In this document: one piece after another, positions 10,294-21,960 of the stretch
Position numbering within the stretch: position 1 is the first letter of the stretch
How the letters are laid out: every line of letters starts with the position of its first letter
Origin: Icerya purchasi
Taxonomy: Eukaryota > Arthropoda > Insecta > Hemiptera > Monophlebidae
Direction of reading: 5' to 3'
Length of the DNA: 64,000 bases
Assembly: GCA_039619475.1 (NCBI GenBank)
Contig: CM077115.1
Location: 484,170,400-484,234,399, forward strand
Notes under the pieces: generated by a model
What the model saw: only the letters and a program-made list of their open reading frames with translations
Databases searched by the model: none
Told to the model about the DNA's origin: nothing
Position numbers and translations under genes: made by a program

Positions 10294-12993
10294 TTATTAG
10301 CATAATGATTGTATATTATTTACGCAATTTTACTTTGTCGTTAAGGAAATCATTTTTTTTACAAGTTTTTTTAAAATTTGTCGCAAGTTCTGAAAGTTCC
10401 TTTTTGAAAAATTGAAATATGTTTTCAACTTTTATGTAGTGTTTTCCATCAATACATAACACGCCCGTATTTTTTTAATTTTAAGTTTCCAGCACACTCC
10501 GGTAATTTAAATTTGAAGCTAAAATATCGCTATATTTTTTTTCCGAACTATCCCTATTCATATATTTACGAAAACCACATTCGTTTGCCATTTTTAAATT
10601 CAAGTGGGGTTTAAATTAAATGGTTTTATTTCATGCGATGCAAAGTTGTTGTTTGTTGCATATTTTAAACTTCAGGAATAATAATATCGGTTGGCGAGTT
10701 ATACATTTTGAAGTGATTTTTAGGTAATTTTAAATTTGTCATATTACGCATTCTTAACTTAGCGCTGAAGGGTTATATGTATTTTCTGTAAGAGTATTTT
10801 AATATTATTTTTGTACATAACTTTACATTTAAATGTGTACAGGTGTCGTGTACGTAGCGACCCACCCATAATAGTGTTCATAGCGACCATCGGATTTTTT
10901 TTTATTATTATTATATTCGACTTCGACGACCGCGTTCAAAACGACCCGCAGACATTTTTATCACTATTATTACATACATATATGCAAACTAGAGCGGCCA
11001 AGTTATTTTGTTAAAACTGCTAGAAATTATAATACATGATTAGAAGCGTATTTATAGTCAGTTTAATCATTAATATTTTATTTTTAACTAAAAATATGTC
11101 ATTTACACGACAGTGCGTTTTGTTAGAAAAATTAAACCGGATGTGAGTACGCCTCCATTCATTTATTATAATTTTACATTAACAAAAATTAAATACATTG
11201 CCTAAGCATTTTCCATTAAATTACGTTTTTATAATATTGTATACCGTTACATGTTAATGTTAATATAGAAATATCTAAAGTAAATAATAACGAATTTAGA
11301 TATTACATAATTTATAAGAGAACCGTAACAGAATATGATCGCAGTTCATTGTACTAGTATATCAGAGATTTCCAGGAAATTACCTTCGCGGTCTCCTCTT
11401 TTGGTCGCTGTGAACATGGTCGCTATAAACACGTAACCACCGTCATAATTTTTCCTTAAAAAAACAAAATCATCCGGCTTGCAATGGTACATAAGAAAAC
11501 TTGGAATGTTTAAATTACTGCTCCATTTCTAATCATAGAAAATAAAAAGATGGATTTGAGAATTGTTATTTTACAGCAACTTTGTGGAATTCCAACTGTT
11601 CCAAAAATATCCATCCTTGCAATAAAACTGTCTACATTGATAGTTGCTTAACATTAATGGTAACGCGGAATTAACATTAATAGTATGTATGAAAGCGAAA
11701 TAGATTTTTAAAAATAATAACTTGTAAATAACGAAAAATTTTAGCTGTCGTTGTGACAAGAGGGGTAGTATACACGTTTGATCACAAATATAATTCTTTT
11801 GAAACTAGAAAGATGAAAGATCATAAATGTAAATAGACAATTAGGAGTATGGTCAAATTACTGAAAGTTGAGCTAACTAGCAAATTGCAAAAGCCAGAAT
11901 CAATTTTTAATGATTAAAAAATAAATAAGAACATAAATATATCGCAGTTATATTTATCAAAAGTAGTATATAATATTTGTTCCGTAAACGAAAAATGAAA
12001 CTGGAAGCTTAAAAAACAATTAGTATATATTATTAAAATTAGCCTGGTGTATTCTCAAATATCTTTTAATAAACCGTCGTTATAGAGGAAATATTTTTAA
12101 TGCATAAATAGGTGTAGCATTTTTCGTTGCCATTTTTGGGAAAGAGATCATTTAGCATATAAGAACACCAAAACGAGCAGTGTTCGAATTCTGCTGATTA
12201 TGTATCGTATTTCACGTAGACATAATATTTTTACAGGCTAATTCATTTATCCGACTCAAAACGATTATCGTGATGGAATTTTTCAGAGTTTCCGGCTTGA
12301 AATCTCACGGTATCGACACATTCGGTGGCACGTATACGTTTAAACAGCGTTGTTGCCTTTAGAGTACGTTTAAGTACACATTTTGTATTATTTGGTATTT
12401 CCTTCGCGTACTTGCCTACTTCTAGTTAACTCTGTGTACTGAAAATAGACAAAATAGCGATTTTCCAAGACCCCCCCTTATTCAAGTATTCATTTCTGTA
12501 TATCCGCGTGTGTGTGCACGTGTGCGCGCGTTTCGGTTTAGTTCTAGAACGTGTAGTCTCGAAAAATTTCTAGTCTTATACGCCGCGTAAAAACATGAAA
12601 CTGATGCGTAACCGGTTTATTGGCAAAACCCTGTTCTCAAGCGATACACAACTGTAACTTGACGCCGCTGTAGCTTTCATTCGTTCAAGTAGGAATTTCC
12701 AGAGCACTGTCTTACCAAAAAAGATGACCAGCGGTTTCTGTGCGTTAATTGTTCTTTATCCCTCTTTCGTTAGCGCGTTCGTTTTTTTTGTCTTTAACAA
12801 AAAACGTATCGAATTCATTAATGTCGTTTGGAAATTGAAGCAGAAGGCAAATCGAACTAAAGTTTTATTTTTTCGCTTATTAAACATTACTAACTGCTGG
12901 AATAACGGAAGACATTTGATCTACAATATTTCTTCTCTCCTATAGTATATTCCTCATTTTCTTCTAAATCGAAGTTAAATATCTTGGCTCTAT
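10294..12993. other. AT-rich intergenic/intronic stretch
   Basis: No credible gene was found. It holds one possible inverted-repeat element (10840-11445) and a short GT/GC alternating tract near 12502-12530. Open frames here are short and lack family motifs. Confidence 0.45.
10840..11445. mobile_element. possible TIR element with TAGCGACC-rich ends
   Basis: GTTCATAGCGACCAT at 10876-10890 is repeated in inverse, with one mismatch, at 11416-11430. The outer sequences GGTGTCGTGTACG and (complement of the right end) GGTGGTTACGTG also resemble each other. The interior is AT-rich and non-coding. A Tc1/mariner-pogo type MITE is one possibility, but no clear target duplication was seen. Short pieces of the same GGTCGCTA motif recur near 26731 and 50497. 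Confidence 0.4.
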
Positions 12994-13407
12994 GAAGTTG
13001 GCCGACAGATTTTTGATAATTCAAAATGTACATTGCGAAACAATTAAGAATCATTCGGTGGTCATTGGTAGCCTCTGTTCTCTAAATTTAATAGTAGTAA
13101 ACGGTTCAATTTATAGATACCGATAAAAAAAAAATGTGAAGTTGGCCGACAAAATTGACTAAAATCGTCAATTTTTAAAAAATATTTATTCAAACGAAAT
13201 AGATTAATTAGAAATCATTTTGTGGTCATTGATAGTCTACTGATCCCAAAATTTGATAGTAAACAGTTCAGTTTCGAGAGACCGATTAAACGGGGAAAAA
13301 AACGTCAAGTCGACCGACAAGATTGCGATTATCGCCTTGATACTTCATTTTTTAAATTTATTTTGTAATTACAAATTCAATAAGTAGTGTCAATATTCAC
13401 TATATAT

Positions 13408-13445
13408 CAAGGCCGTGTCTACGGGGGGTATAATTTTTTATCCTC
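13408..13445 (+). mobile_element. isolated left end of hAT-like MITE family B
   Basis: CAAGGCCGTGTCTACGGGG is the left terminus of the element found complete at 35218. The DNA that follows differs, so only the end is recognisable. It may be the true left end of an older, longer element containing the copy at 13686. Confidence 0.5.
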
Positions 13446-13685
13446 ATAATAAAGAAACCATGAATTGCCGACTGATGACGCTGTAATCGCTCAGTGAAAA
13501 ATTTTCCGTTCGATTACCAATACTGCAAACTTATACTCAAAATCGGGTTAGATTCGATTAAGCTTTTATTCATCATCTGATCACGTATTGCCATGTAATA
13601 AACATTAGTGAGTTGTGACCAACAACAGAGCAAACAGTGTGAGAAATACATATAAACTGTACGAGTGATAAAGATAAAAGGTGTC

Positions 13686-14097
13686 CAGGCCGTATCCACG
13701 GGGGGGTTGGGGGTTAACCCCCCATGAGAATTGAAATAGTTATTATGAATACACAAAAATCTGAAAAAAATCACAAATTTAAAATAAATATTGATGATTT
13801 TTTAGGGTGTTCTTACCTACCTTTAAAAGAAAAAAAGAAAAAATATGCTCCATATTTTTAGGTACTTCATTAATATCTTCTGCAAAATTTTTTATTACGA
13901 GTATAATGTAATTTTTATTAATGAATGAACATATACGGGGGGCAATTCATTTATGTAAATTATTAATACATATAAATCAAAATGATGGAAATTATTAATA
14001 GTACGAATATTAGTGAAAAATGTATTGTTAGTTATAAAATAAATATGCGAAAAAAAATTTCACCCACCCCCAAAAAAAAATTCTGGGCACGGGCCTG
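13686..14097 (+). mobile_element. hAT-like MITE family B, copy 1
   Basis: The left end CAGGCCGTATCCACGG is followed by a G-rich and CCCC-rich palindromic subterminus, an AT-rich interior, a C-rich tract and the right end TTCTGGGCACGGGCCTG. It is the same family as 15010-15438 (inverted) and 35218-35518. The flanking octamers do not match, so this copy may have lost its duplication through later rearrangement with the extra left end at 13408. Confidence 0.7.
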
Positions 14098-14363
14098 CTG
14101 TGAAGTTGGCCGACAAATTTTTGATAATTTTTTAACGAATATTGCAAAACAATTAAGAATCGGTTGGTGGGCATTGGTGTAATCTATTCCCAAAATTTGG
14201 TAGTAAACGGTTCAGTTTCTAGGGACTGATAGAAAAGACGTAGAGCCGACCGACGAAATTACAAAAATCGTCTTGATACATTATTTTGTTTATGTGAAGT
14301 TATGTAAATTTATTTTATGATTAGACGAATTCAATAAGTAGTCGTCAATATTCCCTGTGTATG

Positions 14364-15009
14364 GCAATTAAGAATATTATAACTATAGAATGTTCTGCTA
14401 AATAATTCGAGGTAATTTTACTTTCAGCGTATAAAGTGCGTCTTTTCATAGTATAGAAACTACTTAGTTAATCAAATTACTAATTCGGTACAGTGCTAGA
14501 GCTGTATAAAATTATGACTGAAATATGACGTAAAGCATTTACTAATTACAGTTGGGCAGAAATTCATTTAATGATTGTAAAATACTAAATTAAAAAAAAA
14601 TATATATATATGTATGTATATATGTATTAATTACAACTATTTGGATTTGACATAAAAAATAGCATGCAAACAATAATGCTATCTTTATAGCATTGTTTTG
14701 ATTTTTGTTCTAAGTCTTTGTAACTTTCCCAACTGCCATTTTTCCGACGGCAATAGGTTATATAATGATTTAATATATATCCAATAGCTCCAGTTAATCT
14801 AAACGAGAATAGGTTGTATAATATTCAGTTATGTTAAGTTGCGACAAATCAAATGAGCAGTTCGATAAAAATATTTAATACGCAACTATTGCAAAAGTGA
14901 CACTGTAAATTTGGCAACAAATGTGTTAAGAGAAATAAAAGATAATAAACTGAAATATAAAAATAAAATAATGTTGTTACTGAAAATGAAGAGGACAAAT
15001 AATGACTTG
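14364..15009. other. AT-rich non-coding
   Basis: No gene or repeat was recognised beyond a short (TA)n-like run near 14600. Confidence 0.4.
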
Positions 15010-15438
15010 CAGGCCCGTGCCCAGAATTTTGAATGGAAGGGGGGGGGGGGGTGAAAATTTTCTTTACATATTTATTTTATAAATAACAATACATGTTTCA
15101 CTAATATTCATACTATTAATAATTTCCATCATTTTGATTTATATATTAATAATTTACATAAATGAATTACCCTGTATATGAACATTAATAAAAATTACAC
15201 ATATGTTATTAATTATACTCGTAATAAAAAATTTTGCATAAAATATTAATGAAGTACCTAATAATATAGAGCATATTTTTTCTTTTTTCTTTTAAAGGTA
15301 GGTAAGAAACTATAAAAAATCATCAATATTTTATTTTAAATTTTTGATTTTTTTCAGATTTTTGTGTATTTATAATAACTATTTCAGTTCTCACGGGGGA
15401 GTTTAACCCCCAAAACCCACCCCGTGGGCACGGCCTTG
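15010..15438 (-). mobile_element. hAT-like MITE family B, copy 2 (inverted)
   Basis: Begins CAGGCCCGTGCCCAG and ends GTGGGCACGGCCTTG, the inverse of the 13686 copy along its whole length, including the shared interior TTCACTAATATTCAT and the poly-G tract at 15040-15051. No matching 8-bp flanks were found. Confidence 0.72.
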
Positions 15439-15446
15439 CTTCGCAG

Positions 15447-15857
15447 ATACGAATAACTCTTAACCATTTTCATACCTTTTCGAGTGGATAACAACTCCTA
15501 TTTTATATAGAAGTTTTTTTTTTTTTTTTTTTTTTTATAAATTACTATACGATAAAGTGTAAATAACGTATGAAGCATATCGAAAATGTTAATAAAAACG
15601 TCATCCGACGATGAGTCATACTCTAACAGGAAGGCAATATTATAAATAAAAATCATTTCACTGGCGCCATTTTAAAATAGTTAATAAACGAAACGCGCTG
15701 AATAATTATTGTAAACCTCGCGACTACTGCCGCCGCGTTAACATGACATTTTCTGATAATCCGACACTGCCGAATAATATTCGATTAAAATCGAAAGAAA
15801 AAATTATCATCCGTTTTATCACTAATATGTATATCGATTGGCGATTTCTCAGTCACC
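15447..15857. other. non-coding with a long T run
   Basis: A T tract at about 15516-15536 is the only notable feature. Confidence 0.4.
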
Positions 15858-15865
15858 GAATACGA

Positions 15866-16168
15866 CATGGATGTCGCCGGGAGGGACAAGGGGGCAGCTG
15901 GCCCCCCCAGCCTTGAAGCTTTTTAATCAACTGGTCATGATGCGTATTTATAGGCGCGCGTAATCATGAACAATTTGGAAGACTTTTATAATTTTATTAT
16001 AAAAATTTACCAGAAACCTACGAAAATTACGTTTTAATTAAGATTTTATTCTTGTTTAATAAAATGATTAAGCCTTTACAAATTATAAATTTTATTTTTC
16101 CTATAACTCATATCCTCTTTCTATCATCTTGCCCCTCCCTCCTAGCACATCGGCTGGCGACGCCCTTG
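15866..16168 (+). mobile_element. hAT-type MITE, family A, copy 2 (303 bp)
   Basis: Same length and interior as the 5145 copy. The left end is CATGGATGTCGCCGGG and the right-end complement is CAAGGGCGTCGCCAGC. It is flanked by a perfect 8-bp duplication GAATACGA at 15858-15865 and 16169-16176, which fixes both boundaries. This is the best-delimited member of the family. It has no coding capacity and would depend on a hAT transposase supplied elsewhere. Confidence 0.93.
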
Positions 16169-16444
16169 GAATACGATGCTCCTTTGCAAATCACATGAAA
16201 ACAACAAATTATTACTTTCTTTTTTTTCCACAAAACTTTATTAATCCAGAAATTATTTCGTTTTTACTAAATCATCCTCATATATTTGACTTCTGTTAAA
16301 AAAAAACAAAAGAATCGCAATGTCATTGTAGGCCGAAATATTTCGCATCATAAAAAGTAAATAAAATCCGCGTTTAATTTTCGTGTCATGAAAATTTTTA
16401 TTCTTCGCCTTTAGCATAACTTTTTGTTCATTTTTACTCTCTTT

Positions 16445-17334
16445 GGCCGTGGTTTCACGCGAATAGACGCGAGTAATAAGCGACGAGTACATGCGAATGT
16501 TTGGTTACACATTGAAAGTAATGGCAATGGTTACCGTTAGGCGAATTTTACTCGCGAGAATACAAGCGAGTACGAGCGAGTGCCGAATGAATTGAAATGA
16601 TTCAATTCATTCGCTTATTCGCCTAATCACTTTCCCCTCACTTCTTCACAGTACACGTATGAACAGTAGGCTAATTTCGATCTCAATTGCAACGGATACA
16701 GAATTTGAAATATAGTCAGTCATAAACGCCTTCGTGGTCTAGTTTAAATGAGTGTCGGATCAACCAGACGAGTTTTTAAATAATTTAACCAGTTAGATAT
16801 ATAATATGTTTCTGTGATTTTAAATTTTGATGCACGCATTTATTTCTAAATAAAGATTTTTATTTCTAATTTGTACATAAACTTACCTTAATGTAATAGA
16901 GAAAGCCTTTCGGCTGAACAGATTGCTTTCAACTCATCGTTAGCGGTTTTTATAATTTTTTTTTTCTATTTTAGACAAAATATATTTAAATGTGAACATT
17001 CTGTAATACTCGAAAAATTTTGTTTCGTCCAACAACAACTGTTTGTACAAATTATAGAATTCCGCCATCTATTGTTTGCCTTTTAAAAATTACATTATTT
17101 TTTTAAACTGTTTATAACATTTGTATCTTAGATGATAACTATTTTCAAACAGAAATAATTGAGACGTTGTTGATTTATCTTAACGCACAAATCGAGACTG
17201 ATAGTTAAAAACGAGGTACGTTAAACCATGGAAAATCCGACTATTCGCTACTCGTGTGAACAGTAACCACATTATTCGCTCAATTCGCTTCCAGCAGCTT
17301 TTATTCGCAATTCGCGTGAATGGTAACTGCGGCC
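16445..17334. mobile_element. TIR element with GCGA-rich subterminal repeats (about 890 bp)
   Basis: The left end GGCCGTGGTTTCACGCGAAT and the complement of the right end (GGCCGCAGTTACC, then TTCACGCGAAT) form imperfect inverted repeats. Many ACTCGCGAG/GCGAAT motifs crowd both ends. A perfect 13-bp hairpin (CGAATGAATTGAA, loop ATGA) lies at 16584-16613. GGCC-type ends with internal GCGAA motifs resemble PIF/Harbinger-like MITEs, but the flanks (TTT/TTA) do not prove a target duplication. The interior is AT-rich and non-coding. Confidence 0.55.
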
Positions 17335-17344
17335 TTATTTTTTA

Positions 17345-17800
17345 TTTTTAACCCCCCCCCCTTTTGGGCATGTCAACAGCGGATCTTAACCCAGAAACGA
17401 CACGAGGGAAAAGTAAGATTCGATCAGCTATTGATAAAGTAAAAGAATGATGATAGGAACAACGGAAATCGATGGAAACGATAAGATATACGAAGCGCGA
17501 ATTCGGGAGTTTGAGTAATAACAGATCGGAATACAAAGTAGTACGTTCGTTCACCAAAGATGGATATTCAAAGAAGATATGGTCAGGATCATAAATGGCT
17601 TCGTCGTTAGCATGAAGAGGACAATTAGGGGATAGAGCGAGACGAAAATGAGACATGAGGAAGGAAGAAGAGTATGATTGAGACATAAACGGATAATAGA
17701 GACAATAACGGAGCGGCGAAGCAAAGAAAAATTGTAAAACCGTGGCCGGTTAGGAAGATTAGGTTGGATGTTAAAATAAAGGTGACTTTCCATTTTGCCT
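17345..17800 (-). pseudogene. 3' part of an RNase H-LINE ORF2 (continues from 20284)
   Basis: Minus-strand frames at 17793 and 17686 read SHLYFNIQPNLPNRPRFYNF, then DPDHIFFEYPSLVNERTTLYSD. This corresponds to the post-RNase H region of the family (compare LSVQPLPSLNRWF and DVNHIFFECFSLSSEC in the copy at 41430). The matching RNase H part lies at 20284-20565 on the same strand, so this element was split by the DNA between them. A frame change separates the two readable parts. Confidence 0.65.
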
Positions 17801-17854
17801 AATTCCCATTTCGTCTAAATTTAGGGTTTCGCTTACTCAGCGAATAAAAAAAAA

Positions 17855-19714
17855 ATCAGACAAACGTACGAATGGCGCGCCCACAAAAAAAAAAAAAAAA
17901 TGATTTCGTGTTGGCAATAACGCGTCATCACTGTCGAATTTTAAACAGACTAAACGCAGCATTTTTTTGCTATTTGATTCCATTTTTAAAGTTTTTTTTC
18001 CCGAAAAACAACAAAAACGTTTACTTGAAAATCAGAAGTGAAAAAATACCGCTAAAAATGTTTATTGTAAATATACAGGAAACGACGACTCCGATAACGA
18101 ATATTTGCGAGTTATTCCATTTGAAGTCCGGCGCTGTATAAACCCCGCCCGCCTTTGTCAGTTAATATATAAAAGCCTTATTGATATTTAGTGCGACATG
18201 AACATCAAAGTTCGGAGTTCCAGAAAAAAAGAAAGAAAAACACTTCAGAACAAATGCTTTATCACAAATTGAAAAAAATAGGAAAAATGAACGGAGAATA
18301 ATTTTTTTTTCTTTTTCTTAATCTTTTTGGGCTTGCAAAAGGAAGCAGAAAGTGTTATAAAAAGTTAACAACCGAAAAGTAAATTTTTTTTTCCCTTAAA
18401 TTGTATGTGCTGTGTGTAACTACTATGGTCATTACAGCACAAACAAGGGAGGGGGGATCATTTAAATGTGCTGAGCTAAGCCGCTCACTTTAATGAAGGT
18501 AGTAGTCCTATTGATGGAAATTACCTCCGAAAAGTAAAGTTAATACAGATTTATTAAGTATAAATAACTTTTGTTAATCTAACAGTATACTTCAATTTTT
18601 TTATAAATTAGTAAACTAATCTTCAATTTTTAATTTTTATTGTTTTTTTTTGTCTTTTTATTTTTATTAAAACTAAAAGAACTGTTGTTACTTTTAAGTT
18701 CACTTATAACACAATTCTTATAAACAGATTAAAGATTACATTGTTTATTACAGCGTTCATTGATATATGTATATAAAAAGAACTTATGGTAATGTAAACG
18801 TAAATTAAGATTGAAAACATCGGAAGGACACAATGATTTGAGTAACATTTAAAAGGAACTAAGTAAAACTAGCATAGTATTAAAGGTAGTGATTAAAATT
18901 AAAAATAAATCTGGAAGATATAAAAAAACCATCACGTTTATAGCGGAAAGTATGAAATGAATAAAAATCAACATAGAATTAAAAGCACCATATAAAAATA
19001 TATATAATATATTTTAAATGTTCTCATATCGATATCTGGAGTCGTATACATATTACATATGATAAGCTTTAGCAATAGATTTTTAGTTGTAGAGAATTAA
19101 GAAACATGTAATAAGGCTCAGCCGCAAAAGGTTCCATATTTGTTTTCACTTTACTTTCGTTTGGTTTCAGTTACATTTTAGCCAAAAAAAGGCCAGTTAA
19201 AATGCTCACGATGATTTTCTTGAACAAAAACAATCTTCTATTCAATTTTATTGATTTTGTCTTCTCGCAATTCTCGTAAATACTTAATATCTGTCTTTAA
19301 AAGTGTTCTCTTATCTGCTCCCTTCTCTTCCCTACTTATGCGATATTTTTTTACCATCCGAACTCGATCTATAATTTATGATCTCCTTTCTAATCTAAAT
19401 CGATTTTATGTGGGTGCCTGGTCACGTCGCTATTGCTGGAAACGAATTAGTCGATTAATTATCTCAAATCGCAGCCATAATGCAGTCCTTCTATTGGAAA
19501 GTTTTCAGTTGATATCCATTCAATTTTCTCTAATCCCGCATCATTGTATTTATCCATATATCTTCACTCCACAATCGTTCTAGGTTTTATTATTTTCCAT
19601 TTCTTCGTCGCTCAGTGATTTCTGCTATTTTTAGTCTATGTACGGGACACTCTTCATTGCCTTCCGCTCTTCATAGATTCTCTCCCACTATATCTTCTGA
19701 TTACCCGCTACACT
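17855..19714 (+). repeat. 1.9-kb duplicated segment, copy 1 (lacks later insertions)
   Basis: From ATCAGACAAACG to TTACCCGCTACACT this segment is colinear with 33874-40779. Alignable landmarks include ACGTTTACTTGAAAATCAG, AAATAAATCTGGAAGATA and TTTTATGTGGGTGCCTGGTC. Copy 2 carries three insertions absent here, so this copy preserves their empty sites: about 18745-18770, 18868-18875 and about 19045. Most of the segment is non-coding; its last 475 bp include LINE RNase H remnants. Confidence 0.85.
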
Positions 19715-19815
19715 CTCATAACCGCTATTTAGCATACGATCTCAATCATATCCTATTTGAATGTTCTTCCCTTTTACCTGAACATTTATATTTTTACTCC
19801 GAACTTTTGAAATAA
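19240..19815 (+). pseudogene. RNase H-LINE fragment inside duplicated segment, copy 1
   Basis: Bases near 19400-19465 read IDFMWVPGHVAIAGNELVD followed by an in-frame TAA and then LSQIA, the RNase H C-terminal motif. The frame from 19615 reads SLCTGHSSLPSALHRFSP and DLNHILFECSSLLPE, the downstream conserved motif. The paralogue at 40360 has Ser in place of the stop, so this nonsense change may postdate the duplication. RT and endonuclease are missing. Confidence 0.65.
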
Positions 19816-20283
19816 AGAATTCACACCCAGTACAATTACTCTCGCCTTTTTCGTTTGCAGATCTCCTTGTCTTATTTCCTTTATTTTCTTATTCACTTTT
19901 TTTCATTCGCCTCCCAAAAAGCGATACTTAATTCAGTCGGTGCGCAGGTCTGTTTATTTACGACGAAATTCGAAATAGATATTGAATTATTTACCGAAGA
20001 AATAAAAAAAAATAACCGGAAATTTACTGTATACTAATCTGTCCGGTCGCATTTTTACCAGTGCCACCATCGAGCAATGGCGATACAATACCGCGCATCG
20101 TAAAATCACACATGTGCACCTTTCAATTGTGCTACTCGTCAGTTTCTTTCGTTTCCCGAACCGTTGCTTTTATGTTTTTTTCTGCCTACCACCAAACGTG
20201 TCCGTGTTGCCAAGTTGATTTTTTCGAATTATATAATTTTTTATTTTTTTTATTTGTCATTTCATTTTTAGGCGAATGGGATC

Positions 20284-20565
20284 AGACCAAAATAAAAGGA
20301 GGATTGATTAGAAAAGGAAGAAACGTAAACATCTGACAAAAATTTAACATGAAACTTTTTACACAGAGGGAGCAAATTAGAAGCGGGGGAATTTTAGTGA
20401 AATTAAAGCGGAAAGATATAGCAATCTGAGCCAAGGAATCTGCCATTTCGTTACCCTCTAATCCCATATGACTGGGGACCCAGAGCATATCAATATGGAT
20501 AGCATGGAGTGAGAAGAGAGTGTGAATGAGAGAGCGAATACGGAGGATAAAAAAAAGTCAGAAAG
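20284..20565 (-). pseudogene. RNase H part of the split minus-strand LINE
   Basis: Minus-strand reading gives a Leu/His-rich stretch, then MLWVPSHMGLEGNEMADSLA, the RNase H His/Asp motif, and then QIAISF. The reading continues to about 20284 and resumes at 17800 after the 2.5-kb insertion. The N-terminal part of the domain is lost beyond 20565. Confidence 0.65.
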
Positions 20566-21690
20566 CTATTTCCTCACATTTTCCCTCTCAACTGCGACCT
20601 TAGTCAGAATCCTGTGAAAAATTCCAGTCGAATGATTTATTAAAGGCAATATTTTTTTATTTTCAGAAAATCAGAATAGCAAAATATTAGAAATATAATA
20701 TGTACGAATTTTGTGAAGGCCAAATTCTTACTCAGCAATTCGCACGACACCTTCAAAGAAAACGCACAGATTAAATTTGTTAATTGTTGCTGATCAGGAA
20801 TATTAGCAGTATTTTAATAATAGTCCGGTTTTTAATTTATACTTCGCGATGCAAATAAAACGTTAATAGTAGTGCAGGAAGAAAGAGGAATACAAAACTG
20901 ATGACGGAATCAAGTTCGACCGATATAAATTTCGGTGTCCGTCAATGGTAGAAGCCGGGATAAAAAGTTCATGCGCACATATTCTTTCTAAATAAGACCA
21001 AATTGCAAAACTGTATTGAAAAAATGCGTCTTCCTAGGTTGCCGATATGAACATTTCATTTTCTCTAAAAAGGGTCATTTTGTCTGCTGTATAAAGTTAA
21101 TTTTGTTACTCAAAATTGCGAATCGCCTAAAGAAATATCATTTTAATAATTAATAAATGAACATTAATAAAAATTTGATATATAATAAGTACTTGGTTTA
21201 GGGACACTTGTTTTTAATTTTGTAACTAGCTCATCATCGAAAGTGAAATAGAGCGTAAGACTTGCGTTTAAATGAAAATCATATATATATTTTTTTTTTT
21301 TTTTTTGATTATTGAGACTATGTTTTTTACGTCACTTGCCTATAATATCGTTAGTACATGTTTTCACATTAACAATTTCACACTTAACCATGTTCTTTGT
21401 TGGATATATACTAAACAGATTGTTCCGTGTTCTGTAATGTGTACCCATTATACAATATATAAAATAAAAATACAATAAAAAGTAAATAAATGAAAATGTT
21501 TAAAAGGTCGGTCGTGTTGAAAGAGTGCAAATATGACTAAATGGGAAGTATTGCCACATCGATTTCACCTTTGAAGGATGCGCGCATTGACGGGACAGAA
21601 AATGAACTGATTGGCCAACAGTTATGGGGGTGGAGCTATAACGCGAAATGAAAAAAACCGAATTGAAAATCGTCCAAGCCGAATAACGGT
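20566..21690. other. AT-rich non-coding
   Basis: No gene was recognised. A short T run lies at 21290-21306. Confidence 0.4.
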
Positions 21691-21960
21691 ATTCGTCAAG
21701 TCGCTATAGAACCACTTTTGGAGGGGAACAGAGCAATTGTCTCGCAACTGAAAAAAGAATCATAATCCGGCAAGGGGCTTGTAACCAGATTGCCTCGAAA
21801 CTCGGTTTCATAATTAGGAAAGTCCGTAAATAATTTAAAATATAATAATTTCGATTACCGCGTTTTCTTCCAGCGTTTGTCAGTAATCCAGACCGAACTA
21901 CTAACGTGCGCCTCCCACCTGCCAGTATAGTCCGGGAAAAATAGAGAAAAAACATTCCCG
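21690..21960 (+). pseudogene. possible LINE ORF1 fragment
   Basis: A plus-strand reading gives ACNQIASKLGFIIRKVRK, then after a stop and an AT-rich gap FRLPRFLPAFVSNPDRTTNV. This resembles the RNA-binding region of ORF1 proteins of some insect LINEs that precede an esterase-like module. It is short and interrupted, and the assignment rests on visual resemblance only. Confidence 0.25.

Larger units (their letters stand above)
12994..14363 (+). repeat. duplicated block beginning GAAGTTGGCCGAC, interrupted by hAT-like DNA
   Basis: A unit starting GAAGTTGGCCGAC and ending near AGAGACCGAT occurs at about 12994-13124, 13138-13286 and 14102-14230. The last two are each followed by a related half-unit (GTCAAGTCGACCGACAAG at 13304; GTAGAGCCGACCGACG at 14240) and by a shared end AATTCAATAAGTAGT...GTCAATATTC. 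Thus about 270 bp is present twice plus a partial third copy, and hAT-like sequence (13408-14097) sits between the two full copies. Unit identity is moderate, so the array is old. Confidence 0.65.
17806..20283. mobile_element. 2.5-kb insertion splitting a LINE; imperfect terminal inverted repeats
   Basis: The left end CCCATTTCGTCTAAA and the complement of the right end CCCATTCGCCTAAAA look like terminal inverted repeats. Joining the flanks restores the order of the minus-strand LINE coding segments. The insert contains the 17855-19714 segment that is duplicated at 33874-40779, including a plus-strand RNase H fragment. No transposase or clear target duplication was recognised, so the type is unknown. 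Confidence 0.45.

Noticed and set aside
12176..12200. GTTCGAATTC resembling a tRNA/SINE B box
   Set aside because: No A box at proper distance and no cloverleaf could be drawn.
21704..21955. 83-codon minus-strand frame, Arg-rich
   Set aside because: The complementary plus strand carries the LINE ORF1-like motifs, so the minus frame is probably its shadow.
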